Counted from the first letter of the stretch, positions 27,541 through 37,029 are shown. The stretch: 64,000 bases of DNA from Burkholderia sp. Ax-1724 (GCF_011752995.1 NZ_VWWL01000018.1:119017-183016); one strand, 5' to 3'. Numbers and translations: made by a program. The notes: generated by a model from the letters alone, not told the origin.

Positions 27541-28629
27541 TCAGTTTGCGCGCCGTCCGGTCTGCGGATCGAAGAAGTGCAGATGCTGCGCGGGCAGCAC
27601 GACCTGCAGCGTCTCGCCCGCTGCCGGACGATGCGCATGCGGCAGCCGCGCAGTCACGTCGTGCTTGCCCCAACGGCCGTGCGCGAGATTGTCCGCGCCG
27701 AGCAGTTCGCAGGATTCGACCGTGAGCGGCGCGGTCGGCGCGTCGGCCGTACCCGGGCTCATGTGCTCGGGGCGAATGCCGAGCGTCCACTCGCGGCCCG
27801 TTGCCACTTCGCGGCCGATCGACGGCACGCCCGCGAGCGGCAGCTTCGGACCGTTGCCGGCGACCTCGAAGGTCGCGCCGTCGTCGGAGATGCGGCCGTC
27901 GAGCAGGTTCATCCCCGGCGAGCCGATGAAGCTCGCGACGAACACCGTGGCCGGCCGCTCGTAGACCTCGGTCGGCGCGCCGATCTGCTCGGCGTGGCCC
28001 TTGTTCATCACGATCACGCGTTGCGCCAGCGTCATCGCTTCGATCTGATCGTGCGTCACGTACAGGCTCGTGGTCTTGAGCCGCGCATGCAGACGCTGGA
28101 TTTCGAGGCGCATCTGCACACGCAGACGCGCGTCGAGATTCGACAGCGGCTCGTCGAACAGAAACACGGCCGGCTCGCGCACGATCGCGCGGCCCATCGC
28201 GACGCGCTGCCGTTGCCCGCCCGACAGTTCGCGCGGCTTGCGTTGCAGCAGCGCGCCGAGTTCGAGAATCTGCGCGGCGGCTTCCACGCGCTTCGCGATC
28301 TGCGCACGATCGACACCGGCGATCTTCAGCGCATAGCCCATGTTTTCGGCCACGCTCATATGCGGATACAGCGCGTAGTTCTGGAACACCATCGCGATGT
28401 TGCGGTCCTTCGGCTCCAGTTCGTTGACGACCTTGCCGGCGATCGAAATGCGGCCGTCGGAGATGCGCTCGAGCCCCGCGACCATGCGCAGCAACGTCGA
28501 TTTGCCGCAGCCGGACGGGCCGACCATCACGACGAATTCGCCGTCGGCCACGTCGACGTCGATGCCGTGCAACACGAACTGTTTGCCGTCGTAGGTTTTC
28601 TTCACGCCTTGCAGAGTCAGTGCAGCCAT
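27541..28629 (-). CDS. ugpC: sn-Glycerol-3-phosphate ABC transporter, ATP-binding protein UgpC
   Basis: The 362-residue protein has Walker A GPSGCGKST near residue 38, signature LSGGQRQRVAMGRAIV, and Walker B VFLFDEPLSNLDA. A C-terminal OB-like regulatory domain follows from about residue 240 (TLGIRPEHM). This is the MalK/UgpC architecture. It energises uptake of glycerol-3-phosphate or its diesters. It is the last gene of ugpB-A-E-C on the minus strand, 131 bp after ugpE. Confidence 0.95.
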   Translation of the reverse strand: MAALTLQGVKKTYDGKQFVLHGIDVDVADGEFVVMVGPSGCGKSTLLRMVAGLERISDGRISIAGKVVNELEPKDRNIAMVFQNYALYPHMSVAENMGYALKIAGVDRAQIAKRVEAAAQILELGALLQRKPRELSGGQRQRVAMGRAIVREPAVFLFDEPLSNLDARLRVQMRLEIQRLHARLKTTSLYVTHDQIEAMTLAQRVIVMNKGHAEQIGAPTEVYERPATVFVASFIGSPGMNLLDGRISDDGATFEVAGNGPKLPLAGVPSIGREVATGREWTLGIRPEHMSPGTADAPTAPLTVESCELLGADNLAHGRWGKHDVTARLPHAHRPAAGETLQVVLPAQHLHFFDPQTGRRAN

Positions 28630-28760
28630 GCTGTTCCAGCCTTTGAGTTGCTTGCCGCGCGTTGCCTTTCTGCGCCGTTCGACGGGCGGCGCGCGGGGGG
28701 TTTTCTATGCGGCGCATAACGACGCCTCGCGGCGCGGCCCGCCGTGCCGCGCCGTGTCGA

Positions 28761-29606
28761 TCACTTCTCCGAATCGACGAGGCCGCGCACGAACCAGCGC
28801 TGCATCGTCAGCACGACGACGAGCGGCGGCAGCATCGCGAGCAGCGTGGCCGTCATCACCAGATGCCATTCGGTCGCGGTATCGCCCGAGGCGATCATGC
28901 CCTTGATGCCGATCACGGCGGTCATCAGCGACTGCTGGCTCGTGATCAGGATCGGCCACAGATACTGGTTCCAGCCGTAGATGAAGGTGATCACGAAGAG
29001 CGCGGCCATCGTGGTGCGCGACAGCGGCAGCACAACGTCCCAGAAGAAACGCAGCGCGCCCGCGCCGTCGATGCGCGCGGCTTCCATCAGCTCGTCCGGC
29101 AGCGTCTTGAAGAACTGGCGGAACAGGAACGTCGCGGTCGCCGAGGCGATCAGCGGCAGCGTCAGGCCGGTGTACGTATTGCTCAGATGCATCGACGAGA
29201 CGACCTGCACGGTCGGGAAAATGCGCACTTCGACCGGCAGCATCAGCGTGACGAAAATCAGCCAGAACGCAGCAGTGCGAAACGGAAAGCGGAAATAGAC
29301 GATCGCGTACGCGGAGATCATCGACACGGCGATCTTGCCGATCGCGATCACGAGCGCCATCACGAGGCTGTTGAGCAGCATGCGGTTGAACGGCGCGGCC
29401 GCGTTGCCGGTGCCCTGCGTCCAGATCGTGACGATGTTCTCGAACAGATGCGTGCCCGGCACGAGCGACAGCGGCACCGTGAACACTTCGTGCTCGCTCA
29501 TGGTCGCCGCGCAGAACGCGACGTAGACCGGAAACACCACCAGCACGACGCCGACGATCAGCACCGCGTGGCAGAACAGGTCGAAACCGCGGCGGTTCTC
29601 GATCAT
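28761..29606 (-). CDS. ugpE: sn-Glycerol-3-phosphate ABC transporter permease UgpE
   Basis: The 281-residue inner-membrane protein has six predicted helices. The EAA loop MEAARIDGAGALRFFWDVVLPLSRTTMAAL near residue 185 docks onto UgpC. The length equals E. coli UgpE. The start overlaps the ugpA stop by four bases (ATGA), a sign of tight coupling of the two permease halves. Confidence 0.95.
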   Translation of the reverse strand: MIENRRGFDLFCHAVLIVGVVLVVFPVYVAFCAATMSEHEVFTVPLSLVPGTHLFENIVTIWTQGTGNAAAPFNRMLLNSLVMALVIAIGKIAVSMISAYAIVYFRFPFRTAAFWLIFVTLMLPVEVRIFPTVQVVSSMHLSNTYTGLTLPLIASATATFLFRQFFKTLPDELMEAARIDGAGALRFFWDVVLPLSRTTMAALFVITFIYGWNQYLWPILITSQQSLMTAVIGIKGMIASGDTATEWHLVMTATLLAMLPPLVVVLTMQRWFVRGLVDSEK

Positions 29607-30487
29607 GAGTATTGAACCCTGCGTTCGATGAAGCGGAATTGCACGACGGTCAGCGCCACGACGATGACCATCAGCACGACCGACTGCGCGCCCGAGCTGC
29701 CGATGTCGAGCCCCTGGAAGCCTTCGGCGAAGATCTTGTAGATCAGCGTGCGGGTCGCCTGGCCGGGGCCGCCGCCGGTCGCCGCGTCGATCACGGGGAA
29801 GGTGTCGAAGAACGCGTAGGTGATGTTGATCACCAGCAGAAAGAACGTGGTCGGCGACAGCAGCGGCAGCGCGATGCCGAAGAAGCGCCGCACGGGACCG
29901 GCGCCGTCGATCGCGGCCGCTTCGATCAGCGAGCGCGGAATCGCCTGCAGGCCCGCGTAGAAGAACAGGAAGTTATAGCTGACCTGCTGCCACACCGAGG
30001 CGAGCACGACGAGGAACATCGCCTGGCCGGGATTGAGCGCGTGATTCCACACGACGCCGTATTTCGCGAGCGCATAGGTGACGAGGCCGATGCTCGGGTT
30101 GAACAGGAACGACCACAGCACTGCGGCGATCGCGGGCGCGACCGCGTACGGCCAGATCAGCAGCGTCTGATAGGCCTTTTTGCCGCGCGTCACGCGATCG
30201 GCGCAGACCGCGAGCAGCAGCGAGATCACGAGGCCCGACACGGTGACGAGCGTGCAGAACACGATCGTCGTGTTGAACGAGGCCAGATACAGCGGATCGG
30301 CGAAAAGCTGTTTGAAGTTCGCGAGGCCGACGAACTCGCTCGACGTGCCGAACGCGTCCTGGCTTTGCGTCGATTGCCAGAGCGCAACGCCTGCGGGCCA
30401 CAGGAAGAACACCAGCGTGATGAGCAGCTGCGGCGCGACGAGCAGGTAGGGCAGCGCGCTGGTGCCGAAGTAAGAGCGCTTTTCCAT
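29603..30487 (-). CDS. ugpA: sn-Glycerol-3-phosphate ABC transporter permease UgpA
   Basis: The 294-residue permease, with six helices, carries the EAA loop LIEAAAIDGAGPVRRFFGIALPLLSPTTFFLL. The start MEKRSYFGTSALPYLLVAPQL at ATG 30487 matches family length; an upstream TTG at 30499 is less likely. It pairs with UgpE to form the channel. It lies 78 bp after ugpB and overlaps ugpE by four bases. Confidence 0.95.
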   Translation of the reverse strand: MEKRSYFGTSALPYLLVAPQLLITLVFFLWPAGVALWQSTQSQDAFGTSSEFVGLANFKQLFADPLYLASFNTTIVFCTLVTVSGLVISLLLAVCADRVTRGKKAYQTLLIWPYAVAPAIAAVLWSFLFNPSIGLVTYALAKYGVVWNHALNPGQAMFLVVLASVWQQVSYNFLFFYAGLQAIPRSLIEAAAIDGAGPVRRFFGIALPLLSPTTFFLLVINITYAFFDTFPVIDAATGGGPGQATRTLIYKIFAEGFQGLDIGSSGAQSVVLMVIVVALTVVQFRFIERRVQYS

Positions 30488-30565
30488 CGGGATTCCCAAG
30501 GGGGCTGCAATGGCGGCGGGTTGCGGCGCAGCGGCATCGCAACCCGCCTGCGGGCGATGCCCGGT

Positions 30566-31891
30566 CTAGTTGCCGGCCTTTTCGAAGCGGCGCAGCAGAT
30601 CGTCGCCGCGCGCGACGGACGAGTCGAGCGCCTGTTGCGGCGTCTTCTTGCCTGCCCACACCTGTTCGAGTTCCTCGTCGATCACGGTGCGGATCTGCGG
30701 CATGTTGCCCAGACGCAGGCCCTTCGTGAACGGCAGCGGCGGCTTGTTCATCATCTGGCGGATCGCGGTGTCGCTGCCGGGGTTCTTCTCGTAGAAGCCC
30801 TGCTGGCGCGTCAGATCGTAGGCGGCGGTGGTGATCGGCAGATAGCCGGTGTCCTGATGCCACTTCGCGGTGACTTGCGGTGTGGCCAGATACGCGAGGA
30901 ACTTCGCGACGCCCTTGTAGACGGCCGGGTCCTTGCCCGACAGCACCCACAGGCTCGCCCCGCCGATGATCGCGTTCTGCGGCGCGCCCTTCACGCTCTC
31001 GTCGTACGGCATCATGCCGGTGCCGAAGTTGAACTTCGCGTATTTCTTGATCGTGGCGAGCGAGCCCGACGAGTTCGTAATGATGCCGCAGTCGCCGCTA
31101 TAGAACTTCGACACGGGTTCGTCCTTGCGGCCGACATAGGTGAACGAGCCGTCCTTCGCCATGTTCTGCAGGAACTGGATGTGCGCGACCTGCAGCGGCT
31201 TGTTGAATTCGAGCTGCGCGTCCATGCCGTCGAAGCCGTTGTTCTTCGACGCGAACGGCGCCGCATGCCACGCGCTGTAGTTCTCGAGCTGAATCCAGCT
31301 TTGCCAGCCCGACGAATAGCCGCACGACATGCCCGAGGCCTTCAGCTTCTGCGCGTCGGCGTGCAGTTCGGTCCAGGTCTTCGGCGGCTGGTTCGGATCG
31401 AGCCCGGCCTTCTTGAACGCATCCTTGTTGTAGTAGAGCACTGGCGTCGAGCTGTTGAACGGCATCGAGATCAGCTCGCCGGTTTTCGAGTCGCTGTAAT
31501 AGCTCGCGATGGTCGGCACGAAGGCTTTCTGGTCGAGCGGCACGCCGGCGTCCTTGAAGACCTGCGTGACCGGGACGATGGCTTTCTTCGCCTGCATCAT
31601 CGTCGCGGTGCCGACTTCGTAGACCTGCAGGATGGCCGGCGCGTTGCCGCTGCGATAGGCGGCGATGCCGGCGGCGAGGGTCTGGTCGTAGGAGCCCTTG
31701 AAGACGGGCACGATCTTGTAGTCGCTCTGCGATTTGTTGAAGTCGTTCGCGATGTCGTTCAGACGTTCGCCCAGCGCGGCTTCCATGGCATGCCAGAACT
31801 GGATTTCGGTCGCGGCGTGGGCCGCCTGGCTGAGGCCGACGCTTAACACGGCGGCGACGGAAAGTGAACGGAGCAACGGCTTGCAATTCAT
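30566..31891 (-). CDS. ugpB: sn-Glycerol-3-phosphate ABC transporter substrate-binding protein UgpB
   Basis: The 441-residue periplasmic protein has a signal peptide cut after SQAAHA (about residue 27). The mature start ATEIQFWHAMEAALGERLNDIA and the later SMPFNSSTPVLYYNKDAFKKAGLDP are typical of UgpB. It binds glycerol-3-phosphate or glycerophosphodiesters and delivers them to UgpAE. ATG 31891 is preceded by AGGAGA. It is the first gene of the operon. A 7-bp inverted repeat lies just upstream in its leader. Confidence 0.95.
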   Translation of the reverse strand: MNCKPLLRSLSVAAVLSVGLSQAAHAATEIQFWHAMEAALGERLNDIANDFNKSQSDYKIVPVFKGSYDQTLAAGIAAYRSGNAPAILQVYEVGTATMMQAKKAIVPVTQVFKDAGVPLDQKAFVPTIASYYSDSKTGELISMPFNSSTPVLYYNKDAFKKAGLDPNQPPKTWTELHADAQKLKASGMSCGYSSGWQSWIQLENYSAWHAAPFASKNNGFDGMDAQLEFNKPLQVAHIQFLQNMAKDGSFTYVGRKDEPVSKFYSGDCGIITNSSGSLATIKKYAKFNFGTGMMPYDESVKGAPQNAIIGGASLWVLSGKDPAVYKGVAKFLAYLATPQVTAKWHQDTGYLPITTAAYDLTRQQGFYEKNPGSDTAIRQMMNKPPLPFTKGLRLGNMPQIRTVIDEELEQVWAGKKTPQQALDSSVARGDDLLRRFEKAGN

Positions 31892-31916
31892 CGATTTGTC
31901 TCCTGTGTCGATCGGG

Positions 31917-31936
31917 GTCAGCGCTTTGACGCTGAC
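31917..31936. promoter_or_regulatory. Perfect inverted repeat in the ugpB leader
   Basis: GTCAGCG / CGCTGAC with a 6-base spacer lies 26-45 bases before the ugpB ATG. It could be an operator or a message hairpin. I do not recognise a Pho box here. Confidence 0.4.
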
Positions 31937-32240
31937 TTCGATTCCATGACGGTATGCGGACGGGCGCGGACGCGAATCGCGCGATTCTATTTGGCTTCGA
32001 TGACATTCCGGCGTCGGCGGCCAGGCGGCGTGGAAGCGCTTCTGGCGGGGGCCGGAAGCCGCAATGTAACACCGGCTGTCAGGAAACGGAAACAGGCGGG
32101 GCGAGGTGGTGGGCGGGGGATGGGGGATGCGGCGAAAGGCGGCGGCAATGAAAAAGCCCGCTTGGGGCGGGCTTTGGAGCAGGCTTTTCGGAAAGCTCAT
32201 GCCGCGATGGAAAAGCGCGCGTGCTTTGCGCGCTCGCATT
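31937..32240. other. Intergenic region between the orphan gene and ugpB, about 300 bp
   Basis: No gene is supported. It should contain the ugp promoter near its left end. The terminator of the orphan gene lies at 32151-32175. Confidence 0.4.
32151..32175 (-). terminator. Rho-independent terminator of the orphan gene
   Basis: Read leftward, AAAGCCCGCC CCAA GCGGGCTTT is followed by TT, about 65 bp after the stop of the 245-residue orphan protein. Confidence 0.8.
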
Positions 32241-32978
32241 CTAGCTATTGCCAGGAAGCAGTTTTAGCAGGTGTGCGACAGGCTCTGCCAGTTGCAACAT
32301 GCCGGTGGCGATTGTCACGGAGTTCGCCACATTGGCCAACGCGCTCGCGACTTTCTGCCCCAGTGCGGTGTCTTGCAGGACTCGACCGTAGGCCTCATCA
32401 AATGCAACGTTGCCGATGGCGGTGTTCGTTGCGTCAAGCACAGGAAATATACCCGTGATGAAATATTCGTCCAGGCACTCAATCAAGCGGCCCAGGTAAC
32501 GGACGATAGTGAGCTTGACGTCGTCCGGTAGTTCATTGGACGAGACAATTTCCTTGCGGAGCTCCACCAGCTTGTCTCGCTGATCGCTAAGGCTGCTGAT
32601 GTCAACTGCCTGAAGCTTCTCCCGCTCCTCCAGCAACGATGCGGTGAATCCGAGAGACACTATCGAATGGTCGTGTACGTGCGAAATGAAGCTGGCCCAC
32701 TGCCCGTTCAGATTCTGCTGGGTGATGCCCGTCTTCAGTTGCAGGTGAAGCGTCTGGATGGATTGCAGATGCTTCGAAAACGAATCGTTGACGATATCAA
32801 CGACCTCTCGCGAGAGGTAGAGTAGTTTCGCGATGCGAGCAAGCAGTTCGCCTTCATCCTCGGTCCTGAGAATTCTTCGCCACACTGACCGGCAATTTTC
32901 CCCGGCCGCGGTTTCTTTGCACTGTTTCAGAATCTCGTGCAGCCTATGCGCCGGGTTGTCTGCAATATTCTTGGTCAT
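32241..32978 (-). CDS. Orphan helical protein of unknown function
   Basis: The 245-residue protein is unlike any family I know. It is predicted to be largely helical, with long amphipathic stretches (LQSIQTLHLQLKTGI, LLEEREKLQAVDISSLSDQRDKLVELRKEIVSS). A mildly hydrophobic C-terminal region (ALANVANSVTIATGMLQLAEPVAHLLKLL) might sit at a membrane. No signal peptide is seen. The codon use is less GC-biased than in ugp or ychF on either side, which suggests transfer. It has its own terminator and about 140 bp of upstream DNA. A lone accessory gene between core genes is often a defence or phage-related factor, but there is no motif to show this. Confidence 0.72.
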   Translation of the reverse strand: MTKNIADNPAHRLHEILKQCKETAAGENCRSVWRRILRTEDEGELLARIAKLLYLSREVVDIVNDSFSKHLQSIQTLHLQLKTGITQQNLNGQWASFISHVHDHSIVSLGFTASLLEEREKLQAVDISSLSDQRDKLVELRKEIVSSNELPDDVKLTIVRYLGRLIECLDEYFITGIFPVLDATNTAIGNVAFDEAYGRVLQDTALGQKVASALANVANSVTIATGMLQLAEPVAHLLKLLPGNS

Positions 32979-33117
32979 GGAAAGCGAGGATCGAACGAAC
33001 GATTTCTTAGCGGCTGGTGATTATATGTGATGCCCTGCGACTGTTAGGGGCGACTGTTCCGAGATTCGACACGGACCTGATTGCAGTCGCAGGTGCTTAT
33101 GCTGCGCGTGAAGTGGC

Positions 33118-34212
33118 TTAGACGTTGAACAAAAAGTTCATCACGTCCCCATCATGCACGACGTACTCCTTGCCTTCCGCGCGCATCTTGCCGGCTTCCT
33201 TCGCGCCTTGCTCGCCCTTGTAGGCGATGTAGTCGTCGAAGCCGATCGTCTGCGCGCGGATGAAGCCGCGTTCGAAGTCAGTGTGGATCGCGCCGGCCGC
33301 CTTCGGCGCCGTATCGCCGATATGGATTGTCCACGCGCGCACTTCCTTCACGCCGGCCGTGAAGTAGGTTTGCAGGCCGAGCAGCTTGAAGCCCGCGCGG
33401 ATCACGCGGTTCAGGCCCGGCTCTTCCATGCCCATGTCGGCGAGGAACACTTCCATGTCGGCTTCGTCGAGGTCGGCGATTTCCGCTTCGACCGCCGCGC
33501 ACACGGCCACGACCGGCGCGCCTTCGGCCGCGGCGAACTTCGTGACCGCGTCGAGGTGCGGATTGTTCTCGAAGCCGTTTTCCTTCACGTTGGCAACGTA
33601 CATGGTCGGCTTCGCGGTGATCAGGCAGAACGGCTTGAGCGTGGCCTGTTCCTCGTCGGTCAGGGCGAGCGCGCGGACCGGCTTGGCCTGGTCGAGCTGC
33701 ACGCGGACCTTATCGAGCACCGCGGCGAGCTTGACCGCTTCCTTGTCGTTGCCCGACTTGGCCGCCTTCGAGTAGCGCGCGAGCGCCTTTTCGACGGTGC
33801 CGAGGTCGGCGAGCGCGAGTTCGGTGTTGATGACTTCGATGTCCGACAGCGGATCGACCTTGTTCGCGACGTGAATCACGTTGTCGTCCTCGAAGCAGCG
33901 CACCACGTGCGTGATCGCGTCGGTTTCGCGGATGTTCGCGAGGAACTGGTTGCCGAGCCCTTCGCCCTTGCTCGCACCGGCCACGAGACCGGCGATGTCG
34001 ACGAATTCGACCACGGCCGGCAGAATGCGCTCGGGCTTGACGATTTCGGCGAGCGCCTTCAGGCGCGCGTCCGGCACTTCGACCACGCCGACGTTCGGCT
34101 CGATCGTGCAGAACGGATAGTTTTCGGCGGCGATGCCCGCCTTGGTCAGCGCGTTGAACAGGGTGGACTTGCCGACGTTAGGCAAGCCGACGATGCCGCA
34201 TTTGAGGCTCAT
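33118..34212 (-). CDS. ychF: Redox-regulated ATPase YchF (Obg family)
   Basis: The 364-residue protein has the P-loop GLPNVGKST at residues 8-16, the switch region FVDIAGLVAGASKGEGLGNQFL, and NKVD replaced by the NVKENGF that explains its preference for ATP over GTP. The C-terminal TGS domain ends AGKMRAEGKEYVVHDGDVMNFLFNV. YchF binds ribosomes and affects oxidative stress responses. It is a single leftward gene. Confidence 0.97.
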   Translation of the reverse strand: MSLKCGIVGLPNVGKSTLFNALTKAGIAAENYPFCTIEPNVGVVEVPDARLKALAEIVKPERILPAVVEFVDIAGLVAGASKGEGLGNQFLANIRETDAITHVVRCFEDDNVIHVANKVDPLSDIEVINTELALADLGTVEKALARYSKAAKSGNDKEAVKLAAVLDKVRVQLDQAKPVRALALTDEEQATLKPFCLITAKPTMYVANVKENGFENNPHLDAVTKFAAAEGAPVVAVCAAVEAEIADLDEADMEVFLADMGMEEPGLNRVIRAGFKLLGLQTYFTAGVKEVRAWTIHIGDTAPKAAGAIHTDFERGFIRAQTIGFDDYIAYKGEQGAKEAGKMRAEGKEYVVHDGDVMNFLFNV

Positions 34213-34481
34213 GGAAATCCTTCAGTGAATCAGTAGGTTGCGTGAGGCGCTCGACGCTGTGCGCGGATTCGGCAAGCCTTCGTGCGGGGCGTGGCGCGGC
34301 AGGCTCAGCGGAGCGGACAAGTCACCGAATCGGGGCGTTGGCTCGACGATTGGGTGCGAGTTTTCACGGAAAGCGCAATTGTAACCCGTCCGGATGGGCT
34401 TTCCGCTGTGATGCATTTCGTCATATCCACTGTAAAATCGTTAAATCAGGGCCGTCAGAGCCCACTTTTCGGGGGAAGAAC

Positions 34482-34847
34482 GTGCGAATCATCGGATGGG
34501 TCGGAACCGGCGTCGTCGTGGCGCTGATCGTGGGCGGGGTCGCGACATGGGTCTCGCCGAATTTCGACGAAGCCCAGGCCACCACGGACCGGCAGACGAT
34601 CGAATGCCTGACGGGCCGCCTGAGTCAGGAAGATCGGGCAAGCATCGCGCAGTTCGCCGACAGGAATGACTTCGATTCGCTCTGGCACGTGTACGACCGC
34701 GTGTTCCCCGACTGCGCGGTGCGCGGCGATCAACGCGATCGCAAGGCCCAGCTCGAAGCGGCCGCGTGGCGCATCCTGTCGTCCGATCCGGATTTCATGC
34801 GCATCCGCGAGGCCAACGCGGCGCTTGCGGCGAGCGCGCCGCACTAG
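34482..34847 (+). CDS. Small membrane-anchored protein of unknown function
   Basis: The 121-residue protein has one N-terminal helix (RIIGWVGTGVVVALIVGGVATWV) and a hydrophilic helical domain with two Cys (TIECLTGRL and FPDCAVRG), probably outside the cytoplasm. GTG 34482 is chosen because GGGGGAAG precedes it at 34471-34478; the longer frame to 34242 is mainly antisense shadow. I do not recognise a family. It is 57 bp upstream of the UbiH-like gene. Confidence 0.65.
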   Translation: MRIIGWVGTGVVVALIVGGVATWVSPNFDEAQATTDRQTIECLTGRLSQEDRASIAQFADRNDFDSLWHVYDRVFPDCAVRGDQRDRKAQLEAAAWRILSSDPDFMRIREANAALAASAPH

Positions 34848-34892
34848 GGCCGAGCGGGTCCGATGGGGGCGGAAGGCCCGCAACCCCGCGGC

Positions 34893-34898
34893 TATAAT
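34893..34898 (+). promoter_or_regulatory. TATAAT box immediately before the UbiH-like gene
   Basis: A perfect -10 hexamer ends six bases before the ATG at 34905, so a message started from it would have almost no leader. No convincing -35 or extended -10 is seen. Confidence 0.4.
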
Positions 34899-34904
34899 GC
34901 GCGC

Positions 34905-36077
34905 ATGAACGCACACCACCAGACCTTTGATGCCGCCGTGATCGGCGGCGGGCTCGTCGGCAAGACCGCGGCGCTCGCGCTCACGCAAGGCGGGCTGCGC
35001 GTCGCGCTGCTCGCGCAGCCTTGCGCGGCGCCACCTGCCGGCGCGGCCTTCGACTCGCGGGTCTACGCGTTGTCGTCGAGTTCGCAGGCCCTGCTCGAAC
35101 GGCTGCGGGTCTGGCAGGCGCTCGACCCGGTGCGGCTCGGGCCCGTCTACGACATGCGCGTGTACGGCGACGCGCACGCCGAGCTGCACTTCTCCGCGTT
35201 CCAGGCTTCGGTGCCGCAACTGGCGTGGATCGTCGAGTCGTCGGTGATCGAGCGCGCGCTCGATGCCGCGCTGCGCTTCCAGCCCAATCTCACGTGGATC
35301 GACACGCGCGCGCAGGCGCTCGATTTCAGCGCTGACAGCGCGAGCGTCGGCCTCGCCAACGGCAGCGTGCTCGAAGCCGACCTCGTGGTCGGCGCGGACG
35401 GCGCGCATTCGTGGGTGCGCGCGCAGATCGGCTCGAAGATGGTGCGGCGCGACTACAAGCAGACCGGCGTGGTCGCCAATTTCAAGGCCGCGAAGCCGCA
35501 CGGCGAAACCGCCTACCAATGGTTCCGCGATGGGGAGATCATCGCGCTGCTGCCGATGCCGGACGGCCATGTGTCGCTGGTCTGGTCGGCGCGTACCGGG
35601 CACGCGGAGCAGCTGCTTGCGCTCGATCCCGAGCGGCTCGCCGCCGAAGTGGAGCAGGTGAGCGGCGGCCAGTTCGGCGCGCTCGACTGCGTGACGCCCG
35701 CGCAAGGCTTCCCGCTCGCGCTGCAAACCGTGGACCGGCTCGTCGCGCCGCGCGTCGCGCTGGTCGGCGATGCCGCGCATCTGATCCACCCGCTCGCGGG
35801 GCAGGGCATGAACCTCGGCCTGCGCGACGTCGCGGCGCTCGCGAGCACGGTTGCCGGCAAGGAGGCGTTTCGCGACCTCGGCGACATGGTGCTGCTGCGC
35901 CGCTACGAACGTTCGCGCCGCGAAGACATCCGCGCGCTGATGATCGCCACCGACGGTCTGCAAAAACTCTTCTCGATACCGGGCCCGCTCGCGCGGGTCG
36001 TGCGCAATACGGGTATGGCGTTTGTCGGTGCCCAGCCGTTCGTCAAGCGCTGGCTCGTGTCGGCCGCGCTCGGATGA
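34905..36077 (+). CDS. UbiH/UbiF/COQ6 family FAD-dependent hydroxylase
   Basis: The 390-residue protein has the FAD-binding loop GGGLVGKTAALAL near residue 13. The conserved DLVVGADGAHSWVR near residue 160 and VALVGDAAHLIHPLAGQGMNLGLRDV near residue 285 identify a ubiquinone-ring hydroxylase. Which ring position it acts on (UbiH, UbiI or UbiF) is not clear from sequence. ATG 34905 gives the normal start MNAHHQTFDAAVIGGG. dsbC follows 180 bp downstream. Confidence 0.9.
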   Translation: MNAHHQTFDAAVIGGGLVGKTAALALTQGGLRVALLAQPCAAPPAGAAFDSRVYALSSSSQALLERLRVWQALDPVRLGPVYDMRVYGDAHAELHFSAFQASVPQLAWIVESSVIERALDAALRFQPNLTWIDTRAQALDFSADSASVGLANGSVLEADLVVGADGAHSWVRAQIGSKMVRRDYKQTGVVANFKAAKPHGETAYQWFRDGEIIALLPMPDGHVSLVWSARTGHAEQLLALDPERLAAEVEQVSGGQFGALDCVTPAQGFPLALQTVDRLVAPRVALVGDAAHLIHPLAGQGMNLGLRDVAALASTVAGKEAFRDLGDMVLLRRYERSRREDIRALMIATDGLQKLFSIPGPLARVVRNTGMAFVGAQPFVKRWLVSAALG

Positions 36078-36257
36078 GGCACGGCGCGCGGGGCCGCCGC
36101 CGTGCGGAGAACCGATGGCCGATGGCCGATAAGCGGCGGTCGGGGCGGGTATCATGAGCGGATCGCCGCCTTGCGGTCTGACCCAATGTGCGCCTGAAAA
36201 GCGCAGCCGGAACGTGAAAAAATGCGCTCGATGCGCGACTGAACTCAGGACTCCAGC

Positions 36258-36983
36258 ATGAAAACGACCTTCCGCATGGCCGCCGCCGCACTCGCGATCG
36301 CCGCCGCCACGCTCGGCTGCTCGGCCCAGGCCGACCAGACCACCGACAAGCTCAAGGCGACGCTGCAAACGCGCCTGAACGACGTGACGATCAAGAGCAT
36401 CACGAAGTCGCCGATCGCCGGGCTGTACGAAGTCAACCTCGGCACGCAGATCATCTATAGCGACGCCAACGGCGACTACCTGATGCTCGGCGACATGGTC
36501 GACGCGAAGACCCGCAAGAATCTGACCGAAGCGCGGCTGTCGGAAACCAACCGCATCGACTTCGCGAGCCTGCCGTTCGCGAATGCCGTGAAGGTCGTGC
36601 GCGGCAACGGCTCGCGCAAGATGGCCGTGTTCTCCGATCCGAACTGCCCGTACTGCAAGCAGCTCGAAACCTCGCTGAAGTCGATCGATAACGTCACGGT
36701 CTACACGTTCCTGTACCCGGTGCTGTCGCCGGACTCGGCCGTCAAGTCGAAGTCGATCTGGTGCTCGGCCGATCGCGCGAAGGCCTGGGAATCGTGGATG
36801 CAGAACCATCAGGCGCCGACCGCCGCCGGCACCTGCGACACCGCCGCGATCGACAAGAACCTCGCGCTCGGTCATGCCATGAACGTGGACGGCACGCCCA
36901 CGGTGTTCCTCGCCGACGGTCGCCGCCTGCCCGGCGCCGTGCCGGCCGACCGGCTCGACCGGGAACTCTCCGCGGTGCACTGA
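36258..36983 (+). CDS. dsbC: Thiol:disulfide interchange protein DsbC
   Basis: The 241-residue periplasmic protein has a signal peptide (about residues 1-25, AALAIAAATLGCSAQA). The dimerisation domain (LQTRLNDVTIKSITKSPIAGLYEVNLG) precedes a thioredoxin domain with active site CPYC at residues 130-133. The cis-Pro loop is VDGTPTVFLADGR. DsbC isomerises wrong disulphides. A terminator-like hairpin follows the stop codon. Confidence 0.95.
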   Translation: MKTTFRMAAAALAIAAATLGCSAQADQTTDKLKATLQTRLNDVTIKSITKSPIAGLYEVNLGTQIIYSDANGDYLMLGDMVDAKTRKNLTEARLSETNRIDFASLPFANAVKVVRGNGSRKMAVFSDPNCPYCKQLETSLKSIDNVTVYTFLYPVLSPDSAVKSKSIWCSADRAKAWESWMQNHQAPTAAGTCDTAAIDKNLALGHAMNVDGTPTVFLADGRRLPGAVPADRLDRELSAVH

Positions 36984-37000
36984 GCCCCGCACAATCATCG

Positions 37001-37029
37001 GAAAGAAGGCGCGGGAAGCGCCTTCTTTC
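37001..37029 (+). terminator. Terminator-like hairpin after dsbC
   Basis: The stem GAAAGAAGGCGC / GCGCCTTCTTTC with a 5-base loop lies 17 bp after the stop. The T-rich part is within the stem and the following T-run is weak. Confidence 0.65.
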
